Shown: piece after piece, positions 5,671-12,242 of the stretch | Layout: each line of letters begins with the position of its first letter | How positions within the stretch are numbered: the first letter of the stretch is position 1 | NCBI GenBank assembly: GCA_016256075.1 | Contig: SDVU01000576.1 | Location: forward strand, 1 to 12,242 | DNA from: Dictyocoela muelleri | Lineage: Eukaryota; Microsporidia | Length of the DNA stretch: 12,242 bases | Direction of reading: 5' to 3' | Made by a program: the position numbers and the translations under genes | Notes under the pieces: model-generated | Told to the model about the DNA's origin: nothing | What the model saw: the letters and a program-made list of their open reading frames with translations, nothing else | The model's database searches: none

Positions 5671-7449
5671 TTAATTTACAGTGTTATAGTTACAAGCAAC
5701 AATATATTCTTGATTATCCTTAAACTGAACTTTTTGTAGGTATTGAATAAACTTTTTAAATGGTATATTTGTGCTATCATCAATACCTGTTTGACAAACA
5801 CTCTTGTTAAAAAGTATTCGAATATAAAACTCATCACCTTCCCACAGTTCAATAAATACGGCACTTGCGTATGGTGGATGCTCACGCGCAGCAGTTTTGA
5901 GTCCTGATAATATAATTGAAAGTGATCCATCATGTGCACTGATAATAAACAGTTTTGTCTTGTCCATCAGCATATTCTGCAACTCCTTTGCAAACCTACC
6001 AAATGCCAATCTTAATGCAACCTGATTTTTGTAAGTTACATCGGTTTGTGATTTCCATGTCGCAAGTCCCGCCTTTATATATTTTTTGATAATACCAGTA
6101 TCACAAGAAATGTTATTGCAATTCAACTCTACGTGATTGCATATGTGTGTCATATAAATGTCAGTAATTATTTGCGGCTGTTTTGTATCTGAACTGTTTT
6201 TTTCAACATCTTTAAACCAGTTTGTTATATTTCGATTTAAAATTGTATTTAGAATGTTGCAGTTCTTTTGGTTTATAAGTGAGTCGTTGTTTGATTTTGG
6301 AATGTATACATTCGGCACCTCATCTTTACCTGTTAATCCTTTGTAGAGGCCAGCTAAAGATGAGTGCGTTCTACCGACTTCTGTTGCTCGAAGTTTTATA
6401 CTTTTAATATCATTAAACTTTTTTGGATAATTATCTTTAATGTCATTATTTTCATCTGATTCCGACTGAAGTTCTTGGTTCTTATCTTTATGTTGTTTTT
6501 TATTATCATCAACATCTTCTAAAAGTTCGGATTCGAACTTTTTAGGCTTTTTCCTTTTAGATTTTTTTTTCTTACCTAATTTTTTCTTATGTGAAGCTTC
6601 TTCTAACAAATCGGAATATTCCTTTGCAATAAACTCACCTAACCTCACCATCTGTTGAAATCCCTTTGTTGTCAGCTCACCTTCCTTACAATTCTTTTTT
6701 TTACATTCCTTAATTGTCGCATCTTTCAAATTGCACTTAACACAATCTTCATTGGGCCACTGACTGTTTTCCTTACACTTAACAGGTGCCCTATCACCAT
6801 GACGATGGATAACAATTAATTTTGTCAATTTCAAATCTTTTTTCTGTGGTACATGTTTATAAACAGCATCACAATATTCTTTATACTGAAAAAAATCTTC
6901 ATTGTGGAATAAAAGCATGCAATTGGCGAAATACAAACAGATGAGAATACGAAAAATTATGAGTTGAATTGATGAAATTTTGGTCTTAATAAAAATGTTT
7001 TTAAAAAAACTTTTATCATATTTTCTAATTTTTTTGTCGAAATTTATTATTTTGCTGAAATTTTTACACATTGAAAATTTTTTATTATAAAAAGTATAAA
7101 AATATTTACTCTTACCATTTAAGGAAGTTTTTGAAAAAAAATTCAAATTATATTCATTGCTAATAATACTTTCATTATTAATAATACTTTCATTATTAAT
7201 AATACTTTTACTATTAAAAATACTTTTATTATTATTTAAATATTCATTATTATTTAAATATTCATTATTATTTAAATATTCATTATTATCTCTATTTAAG
7301 TCTTTCATATAAATTTCATTACCTTCTATATTTATTTTATAATTTTTATTTGTTTTTAAGATGTTCAATGATTTTTTATCAGCGATTCTTAAATTGGTAT
7401 CATCTTGTATAAAAAAAATCTCATTTTCGTCAGGAAGAATGTCTGGCAT
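5671..7449 (-). CDS. Membrane-anchored histidine acid phosphatase
   Basis: This 592-residue protein belongs to the branch-2 histidine phosphatases, which cleave phosphomonoesters through a phospho-histidine. Residues 216-222 are RHGDRAP, with nucleophile His217. GELTTKGFQQMVRLGEFI (257-274) and LRATEVGRTHSS (353-364, phosphate-binding arginines) are typical. SAHDG (504-508) supplies the proton-donor His-Asp pair. One hydrophobic segment (about 160-181) precedes the catalytic domain, predicting a type II protein with the domain in the secretory lumen or outside the cell. Many cysteines in the catalytic part fit that location. The N-terminal 155 residues are low-complexity and repeat-rich (about 55-99). 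A Lys-rich then acidic insert (286-345) splits the catalytic domain. The start at 7449 is the first Met; an internal start nearer the membrane segment (Met48 or Met127) is possible. Substrate unknown; phytase or nucleotide activity cannot be told from sequence. Confidence 0.9.
   Translation of the reverse strand: MPDILPDENEIFFIQDDTNLRIADKKSLNILKTNKNYKINIEGNEIYMKDLNRDNNEYLNNNEYLNNNEYLNNNKSIFNSKSIINNESIINNESIISNEYNLNFFSKTSLNGKSKYFYTFYNKKFSMCKNFSKIINFDKKIRKYDKSFFKNIFIKTKISSIQLIIFRILICLYFANCMLLFHNEDFFQYKEYCDAVYKHVPQKKDLKLTKLIVIHRHGDRAPVKCKENSQWPNEDCVKCNLKDATIKECKKKNCKEGELTTKGFQQMVRLGEFIAKEYSDLLEEASHKKKLGKKKKSKRKKPKKFESELLEDVDDNKKQHKDKNQELQSESDENNDIKDNYPKKFNDIKSIKLRATEVGRTHSSLAGLYKGLTGKDEVPNVYIPKSNNDSLINQKNCNILNTILNRNITNWFKDVEKNSSDTKQPQIITDIYMTHICNHVELNCNNISCDTGIIKKYIKAGLATWKSQTDVTYKNQVALRLAFGRFAKELQNMLMDKTKLFIISAHDGSLSIILSGLKTAAREHPPYASAVFIELWEGDEFYIRILFNKSVCQTGIDDSTNIPFKKFIQYLQKVQFKDNQEYIVACNYNTVN
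6415..6594 (-). other. Charged low-complexity insert in the phosphatase
   Basis: Codons for residues about 286-345 encode a run of lysines (HKKKLGKKKKSKRKKPKK) followed by an acidic, glutamine- and asparagine-rich stretch. It lies between the GELTTKG block and the LRATEVGR block, a surface region in the family. It has no counterpart in typical acid phosphatases and is probably an unstructured loop. Confidence 0.75.
7153..7287 (-). repeat. In-frame 18-bp minisatellites in the phosphatase N-terminus
   Basis: Three copies of a six-residue unit (NNEYLN) are followed by about three copies of a second unit (SIINNE), both coded by 18-bp tandem repeats. All keep the frame. They sit in the predicted cytosolic tail, before the membrane segment. 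Confidence 0.85.
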
Positions 7450-8088
7450 ATGCCTCGTTATAAAATTTCTTTTTGTATTTTTGTTAAAAAGAAATAACCT
7501 ATTACTCGTTTCATCATGAAACAGTTTTATTGAATGACATATGAATTATTTGACATTTGTAAACTTTATGAAGAAATGTCTATATTTAATAATGATTAAA
7601 GATGATAAAAAATTGTTTTTAAAAGAATTAGTGTGTGTATTTACACTTAAGGTTAAAAAAGGAATTTACAATAATAAAAGTATAAGATGTTAATTTTAAA
7701 TATAAAAAATATTGTAGTTCATCTAATTATACTTTTAATTAATATTTTTGTTATTTTTATAATGAATAAAAAAATACAATAATAGGTTTTTAAATTTTTG
7801 ATTATTGGGGATAAAAATCGACGTCATTTTTTGGTATAATATTGTTCCAGAAACATTGTATCATCATAAAAGTCTCAAAACTTTATATCATTTCTTATTT
7901 ATCACGTTAATCTAAGAGATTTTCATGTAAACTATAAAAGCAACCAGAATTCCAAATACGTCTTAATAATAGCATTTCAACATTACCAAAAAAAATAAAC
8001 ACCAATTTATAATAAAATCTATTTATTTAAAACGTTTACTTAACTTATCTATTTCACCAAACTGGGTAATATTATTAAAAAAATTCTG
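7450..8088. other. Intergenic, upstream of the phosphatase
   Basis: No coding frame with recognisable content on either strand. The sequence is AT-rich with scattered A/T runs. The promoter of the minus-strand phosphatase must lie in its left part, but no distinctive element could be identified. Confidence 0.5.
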
Positions 8089-8408
8089 GGGTTCTACTAC
8101 GGGTTTCTACCCCTCTCTGGAAAAAAATCGCTCCTATAAGAGGAAACAAAGTGATTCTTATTTAAAAATGTCCTAAAATGACGAGATAAGATATGATATA
8201 TAATTTTTATAATATTTATTTAAATATACTAAGATTTTCTAAAATTGGTGTTACGAACAAAATAAAGAAAATCTTAGTATATATAAATATATATTATAAA
8301 AATTATATATAATATCTTATCTCGTCATTTTAGGACATTTTTAAATAAGATTCACTATGTTTCCTCTTATAGTAGCGATTTTTTTTTCCAGAGAGGGGTA
8401 GAAACCCG
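8089..8408. repeat. Long near-perfect foldback repeat (MITE-like or Merlin TIR)
   Basis: Arms 8100-8240 and 8266-8408 are inverted copies about 95% identical by eye, around a 25-nt loop (8241-8265). The left end continues outward as GGGTTCTACTACGGG; the right arm stops at CCCG and lacks the matching GTAGTAGAACCC. Its right edge lies only two bases from the end of a Merlin transposase remnant (8411). The outer terminus resembles those at 1383, 9513 and 12064. It is either the terminal repeat of the adjacent Merlin copy or a separate MITE of that family. Confidence 0.9.
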
Positions 8409-8410
8409 GA

Positions 8411-8664
8411 TCATAAAAAACTTTTATTATCAATTTTTAATAAAAACATTATTAAAATAACAAAATAATTTGAACAATCGTCTTTATTTAAAATAATCAT
8501 CATAAACTCACTGAATTCTATATATTTGTAATTTCTGAAAAACATAAAAACATTAAGTTGGTCTGGTAATATATCCAGAATGATACCGTAACTGTAATGT
8601 TTTTTTTTAGATAAATACACAGGTTTTCTATTTTATGAGTGTTGACTTTTGTTTCTGGATCCAT
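8411..8664 (-). pseudogene. Merlin transposase C-terminal remnant, second copy
   Basis: On the minus strand, MDPETKVNTHKIENL from 8664 matches the DPxTGxHTNxIExxW block of Merlin transposases. A change of frame in an A9 run is followed by LPDQLNVFMFFRNYKYIEF, close to the HLMMFMFFWNYKIIEF of the copy at 1670-2558. The usual Trp after IENL is Cys. The N-terminal two thirds, including the first two catalytic Asp blocks, could not be traced in 8665-9120. The gene is therefore truncated or decayed beyond recognition. Confidence 0.75.
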
Positions 8665-9122
8665 CTTTTGGCTGCTTAATCTTCATTCGTTTTTCTACAA
8701 GAACGACGGATTTTTTTTATTCGAGAATTGCGTCAAGAGCAATCATTAATTCCAAATAAATTTTCATTACCTTGTATGAACATGAAATATTCATGGTCAA
8801 GAGCTCTGTGCATTCTTTTCATTATAGGGTATAGAGATGCCAGTATTTATTAAATATTGTTTGATTGTATCCTGACCAATCAACAGATGAGAATTACAAA
8901 TAATAAAGTGGAGACTACACTCAGTTGAAAAAAAAGGAATTACACAATTGGAATAAATGATAATAAATTAATAATTTCCGGTTATTTAGAGATTTTAGTA
9001 AGTTATTATTAGGGCTTACAAAAATGCGTGTTCCAGGCATTTGTTCAAAAACCGGATAAAATCTTATTTTTTTCAAAAACCGTATATTTTTTTCCGGTTT
9101 AAAAAAAATAAATACATACCCC
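8665..9122. other. No gene recognised; probable decayed transposon DNA
   Basis: This stretch lies between the Merlin remnant and the BED-finger remnant. Short open stretches exist on both strands, but none matches a known block. An 8-bp stem AAACCGGA/TCCGGTTT (9049-9056, 9093-9100) encloses two copies of TTCAAAAACCG.ATA, which may be the edge of the hAT-like element that starts just after it. Confidence 0.4.
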
Positions 9123-9506
9123 ATCATTAAACTTTTATCTTCATACAAAGCTCTGAAAAAATTTTTAGAAAATAGTAAATGCTTCAAATTTACAAAACAA
9201 AATGAGTTAATATGTGTAGTTTGCAAAAAAAAAACAACTACTCTCTGAATGAAGTACACAAACTCTCAAAAGACATTTATTAAGCAAATTGCATATCAAA
9301 AATTTACAAAACGAATCTTCTCAGTACAAATTAGATGAAATAATTCCAATTTCAATAAAAAATACTAAATTTGACCAAGATTTATTTGAGGCGCTTGTTG
9401 AGTCAGATATTCTATTAAATAAACTCCAATGTAAACCTTTCAAAGAATTTCATAGGTGATATACCGGTAATTCTATTCACTCTACTTCACATTATAGAAA
9501 TATGGT
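9123..9506 (+). pseudogene. hAT-like transposase remnant, N-terminal BED zinc finger
   Basis: A plus-strand frame from 9123 reads IIKLLSSYKALKKFLENS and then NELICVVC, with Cys-Val-Val-Cys at 9213-9224. After a frame change comes TLKRHLLSKLH, with two histidines at 9274 and 9292. This C-x2-C...H-x5-H set is the BED-type finger of hAT transposases and the related CGBP1-like proteins. Next come KFDQDLFEALVESDILLNKL and, past one stop, YTGNSIHS, matching the helix that follows the finger in such proteins. The rest of the transposase is not seen: the homology stops within a few bases of the foldback element at 9513, and 10036-10385 could not be assigned to it. At least one frameshift and two stops make it inactive. 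Confidence 0.6.
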
Positions 9507-9512
9507 AAGTCC

Positions 9513-9740
9513 GGTTCTACAACGGGTTAGTCAATCCTAGAATTCATATCGAGAAGAGAAACGACAATATTGAAACATGTGCGAAATTCCACGGTATTTA
9601 CTAATCCTGATGCCATTTTTCATATACTCATATTTTTATTTTCAAATTAGGGAATTACAACACGAATTTCATAATTTGGAAATAGAAATACGAGTGTATG
9701 AAAAAGGGTTCCGGGATTATTAAATGTTATCAAATTTCGC
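9513..9740. mobile_element. Foldback element, first of a tandem pair (right arm shortened)
   Basis: It starts GGTTCTACAACGGGTTAG and folds through a loop around 9651-9669 (AATTACAACACGAATTTC). The right arm stops at 9740, without the outermost part of about 70 nt. The orphan outer part of its left arm pairs instead with 9965-10035, the far end of the second copy. No coding content. Confidence 0.8.
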
Positions 9741-10035
9741 GGTTCTCAAATGGGTTAGTAAATCCTAGAAGTCATATCGAGAAGAGAAAGGACAATATTG
9801 AAACATAATCGAAATTTTACGGCATTTAATAATCCTGGAGCCTTTTTCATATACTCGTATTTTTATTTTTAAATTAGGGGATTACAGCGCAAATTTCCTA
9901 ATTTAGAAATAAAAATATGAGTATATAAAAAAAGGCTTTAGGATTACTAAATACCGTGAAATTTCGCTTATGTTCCAATATTGTAGTTTCTCTTCTCGAT
10001 ATGACTTTTAGGATTGACTAACCCGTTGTAGAACC
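9741..10035. mobile_element. Foldback element, second of a tandem pair (complete)
   Basis: Arms of about 137 nt (9741-9878 and 9897-10035) are inverted copies with roughly 88-90% identity around an 18-nt loop (GATTACAGCGCAAATTT). The left end is GGTTCTCAAATGGGTTAG, a variant terminus. The right end is the exact complement of GGTTCTACAACGGGTTAG found at 9513. The pair 9513-10035 can thus be read as one compound element. The 8 bp outside its ends are GTAAGTCC and TTAAGCTC, a weak 5-of-8 match. Confidence 0.8.
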
Positions 10036-10067
10036 TTAAGCTCAATATATGATTTTTTAAAAAATAG

Positions 10068-10244
10068 AATTTTTACATTACTGAAAAACCAGCTAATATT
10101 CTTAATTTTTGGCGAATCGTAAGACTAAAATGGAAGATTATTTTAAATATAATGGGCGTAATTATGAATAAATCTGAAAGAAGCCAAATATATCTACTAT
10201 CTTCGATTAAACTTATAAATACTGCCACAGGTTGCAGGGTATGA
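10068..10244 (+). other. Open frame of 58 codons without a start, unknown
   Basis: Between a TAG at 10065 and a TGA at 10242 the plus strand is open and encodes a mixed-composition peptide (NFYITEKPANILNFW near its start, ERSQIYLLSSIKL near its end). It has no Met at the start, and no family was recognised. It may be a displaced exon-like scrap of the transposase whose N-terminus lies at 9123-9506, or chance. The remainder of 10036-10387 shows nothing else. Confidence 0.2.
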
Positions 10245-10387
10245 CGGGTAGGAGATGAAAATAAAATTTTTTAAAAAAAAAATAAAATTTTACACCACAT
10301 TTTTGCATGTAAAATATATTGTAGGGGTCAATTTTTCGTCTTTATATATTTAAAAGTGATGTGAGTAGATATAAGTGGAAGGGACTA

Positions 10388-12063
10388 CAGTAGGACCTCG
10401 GTTTGGGGAAAAATGTTCCCCCAAATGAGGGTTTCCCAAAAAATAGGGGTTTTTATTTTTCTATTTAAGCTGTCTACAAATCTTTAAGAAAGTGAATTAT
10501 AATTTTTTTTCAAAAATTGTGAATTTTTAATAAAAATAATTTAAATAAATTTATTTTTTTTATTAAAAAATCCATTAGATTTCCTGCAAACACCCCTTTT
10601 AAGCTTTATGATTCTGATTATTTATGATTTAAACTTATAAAAGTCTAATATTTGCTCGATACAAAGCTTTTTTACTAGTAAAAGCAGCTGCCTAAAAGTA
10701 TTTTCGATGTTGACAAGGTCATTATTGTCGAATGAAACCTCATCATCGCTATTAATTTCTATAAAACTTTCTTTTTCATAATCTTAATCTTCATCTATGT
10801 TTTGTATTCAACTATTATTTCGTCTACGATCTGTTTTATTATCTTATTATCGATATTTTTCTCAAATTCAAATTCATTTTTAAATTCAAATTCATTTTTT
10901 AATTCATTTTCATTTTTTAAAATATTTTCATTTTTTAATTTATTTTCATTTTTTAATTCATTAACATTTCCCACAATAGAATTTATTTTTACGAATTTTT
11001 TATTTTGACAATTAATTGCCTTCTGGAAACAATTTTTAATCGTTTCTTCAGTTACCTCTGCCCATGCTAAACTTGAAATTGATAAGGCATCCAAAACAGT
11101 AATGTTTTTTACAATCTGAGCATAATTTTTTTCTAAGTCACTGTTAAATAAAAATAAACTTACCAATATGTTTTTATATTTATCTTTAAACGATTTGATT
11201 ATTCCTTGGTCTAGTGGCTGAAATAGAGAAGTGGTGTTTTTAGGTAGTGAGATGATTTCAATGTTAGAAAATTTTTCATAAGTAATATGACAGGTTGCAT
11301 TATCTAGCAATAAAGCTATTTTTCGGTTCTCATTTTTCATTTCAACATTTAATCTAGATAACCAATTTATAAAAATATTGCGTGTCATCCAGGCTTTTTT
11401 GAAGATTCGTATTCAATTTTTAATGATTTTATGTTGACGCCCTTTAAGCATCTAGGCGATTTAGATTTCCCCACGATTAAAGGGTTTAATTTTTCACATT
11501 CGAATGAACAGGTGTGAAGTAATGTCAAACGCTATTTATTATTCTTATATCATGATGATGTTTCTTTTTCTCCAATGAAACTTTTATTAGCAATTAATTT
11601 GTAAAATAAAGCGTCTCATCGCAATTGAAGATATATGATTTTTAGTGTTTTTTAAAAAGACTTTTTAATTCTTTTATGAATTTTATGGCATCTAGATGAT
11701 TGGCAGAATTTGTTTCCTTCCTTAAATATTTAAATTTATGATTATATATCTTCTTAAAACGATAAATACAATCATTTGATGCTTTAAAATTATCAACAGC
11801 TAATTTTTCTGCTATTCGTTTGCCTAGAATTTTCCAAATAGTTCCGTTTATAGGCGAACCTATTACTCTAAACTTGCAAAATGCATCATAAATAGCTTCG
11901 GAAAATTCATATTTAGACGTAGACACATGAGATTTGGTTGATTGTCTCAATATTGTTTTTGTGTTTTTTTAATTCTATACAATTCACCTTTATAAATTTT
12001 ATATTTTCTATCAATTCTTTGTCTTTACATGAGTTATTTTTGAGTAATTCTGCAATTTTAATT
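10388..12063 (-). mobile_element. pogo/Tigger DNA transposon, left TIR present, right end outside or lost
   Basis: The end CAGTAGGACCTCGGTTTGGG begins at 10388 directly after a TA dinucleotide (10386-10387), as expected for Tc1/mariner-superfamily Tigger elements, which duplicate TA. The transposase remnant (10622-12063) reads toward this end. Bases 10388-10621 are subterminal non-coding DNA. The opposite TIR (complement CCGAGGTCCTACTG) is not in the window; a foldback element begins at 12064, within the coding region. The remaining N-terminal codons and right TIR are predicted beyond 12242. Confidence 0.8.
10622..12063 (-). pseudogene. pogo/Tigger transposase with CENP-B-type DNA-binding region, inactivated
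   Basis: Parts lie in order on the minus strand but in several frames. KIAELLKNN (about 12027-12060) may be the first helix-turn-helix. Frame 11642-11950 carries a Tc5/CENP-B-type helix-turn-helix, with GTIWKILGKRIAEKL followed by NFKASNDCIYRFKK. YIFNCDETLYF holds the first catalytic Asp (11618-11620), and LIVGKSKSPRCLKG follows. The 197-codon frame 10795-11388 contains LLLDNATCH (Asp29) and SLFQPLDQGIIKSF (Asp60). Thirty residues separate them, the DD30D spacing of pogo/Tigger. Its C-terminus has KNEN/KNEF repeats, and a last acidic piece is read in another frame to a stop at 10622. At least three frame changes and two stops are present. The 5' end is cut by the element at 12064. Confidence 0.85.
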
Positions 12064-12242
12064 TGGTACTACAACGAGTTAGGGACCCCAAATTGAGCTT
12101 AAGAAAAAGTATAAATATGAAAACACCATAAAATTTTCTGGTAATTAATAATACTGTAATAAATTCTATATAATAACAAATATTACTTCATTTAGTATAT
12201 TTCACTTCGCGAAATATACTAAATGAAGTAATATTTGTTATT
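12064..12242. mobile_element. Foldback element, left arm and centre; continues past the window
   Basis: It begins GGTACTACAACGAGTTAGGG, close to the terminus at 9513, at the point where the Tigger transposase coding stops. Its centre is a perfect palindrome: 32-nt arms at 12172-12203 and 12211-12242 around the 7-nt loop ACTTCGC. Pairing runs to the last base of the window, so the right arm is cut by the window and not complete. By symmetry about position 12207 the element should end near 12350. Confidence 0.75.

Noticed and set aside
5676-6346. Open frames on both strands inside the phosphatase gene (5676-5939, 6158-6346)
   Set aside because: They are shadows of the phosphatase coding sequence, which has all catalytic motifs in its own frame.
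8921-9259. Minus-strand open frame of 112 codons, rich in Phe
   Set aside because: It is antisense to the BED-finger remnant on the plus strand, which has the recognisable zinc ligands; the minus-strand peptide has no motif.
10802-11008. Plus-strand Ser/Phe-rich frame
   Set aside because: It is the antisense reading of the KNEN/KNEF repeat in the Tigger transposase.
12172-12242. Hairpin telomere or covalently closed chromosome end
   Set aside because: The palindrome is explained as the centre of a foldback element that starts at 12064 with a family terminus; pairing stops only because the window stops.
1-12242. Retrovirus-like, LTR or Polinton-type fossil
   Set aside because: No reverse transcriptase, integrase, capsid or polymerase B motif and no long direct terminal repeats were seen; all elements recognised are DNA transposons, foldback elements or SINE-like repeats.

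Overview
The window looks like AT-rich (estimated by eye near 80% A+T), transposon-loaded DNA of a unicellular eukaryote. The best guess is a repeat-rich microsporidian. The two intact host genes have no visible introns and encode proteins with asparagine-rich, in-frame tandem repeats. The transposon remnants belong to families common in such genomes (Merlin, BED-finger hAT-like, pogo/Tigger). The phylum is an inference from style; no rRNA or other marker gene is present.

Layout. 1-1030: a G/C-richer hairpin, a dispersed repeat copy, a G-rich minisatellite and a tRNA-like SINE head, with no protein gene. 1383-3711: one decayed Merlin DNA transposon whose two long terminal inverted repeats are each a palindrome. 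The right palindrome was later split by a 782-bp non-autonomous transposon that left a perfect 9-bp target duplication. 3712-4112: intergenic. 4113-5066 (minus): glycerophosphodiester phosphodiesterase. 5067-5670: a second copy of the SINE-like repeat between the host genes. 5671-7449 (minus): a membrane-anchored histidine acid phosphatase. 7450-8088: no gene. 8089-8664: a near-perfect foldback repeat touching a second Merlin transposase remnant. 9123-9506 (plus): remnant of a BED-zinc-finger, hAT-like transposase, cut off by a tandem pair of foldback elements (9513-10035). 10388-12063 (minus): a pogo/Tigger transposon with a recognisable TIR and a DD30D catalytic core, broken into frames and cut at its 5' side by another foldback element that runs off the window end (12064->12242).

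How it fits together. The only apparently working genes are the phosphodiesterase and the phosphatase. They are neighbours on the same strand and both release phosphate or glycerol-3-phosphate from organic phosphates, so a shared role in phosphate or phospholipid salvage is plausible but unproven. Everything else is mobile DNA, much of it nested. The most interesting pattern is that four otherwise different foldback structures (at 1383/3711, 8089, 9513/10035 and 12064) start with nearly the same terminus, close to GGTTCTACWACGGGTTAG. Two of them bracket or abut Merlin transposase remnants, which suggests one Merlin transposase system mobilised a whole series of hairpin elements. No retrovirus-like, LTR or Polinton-like fossil was recognised.
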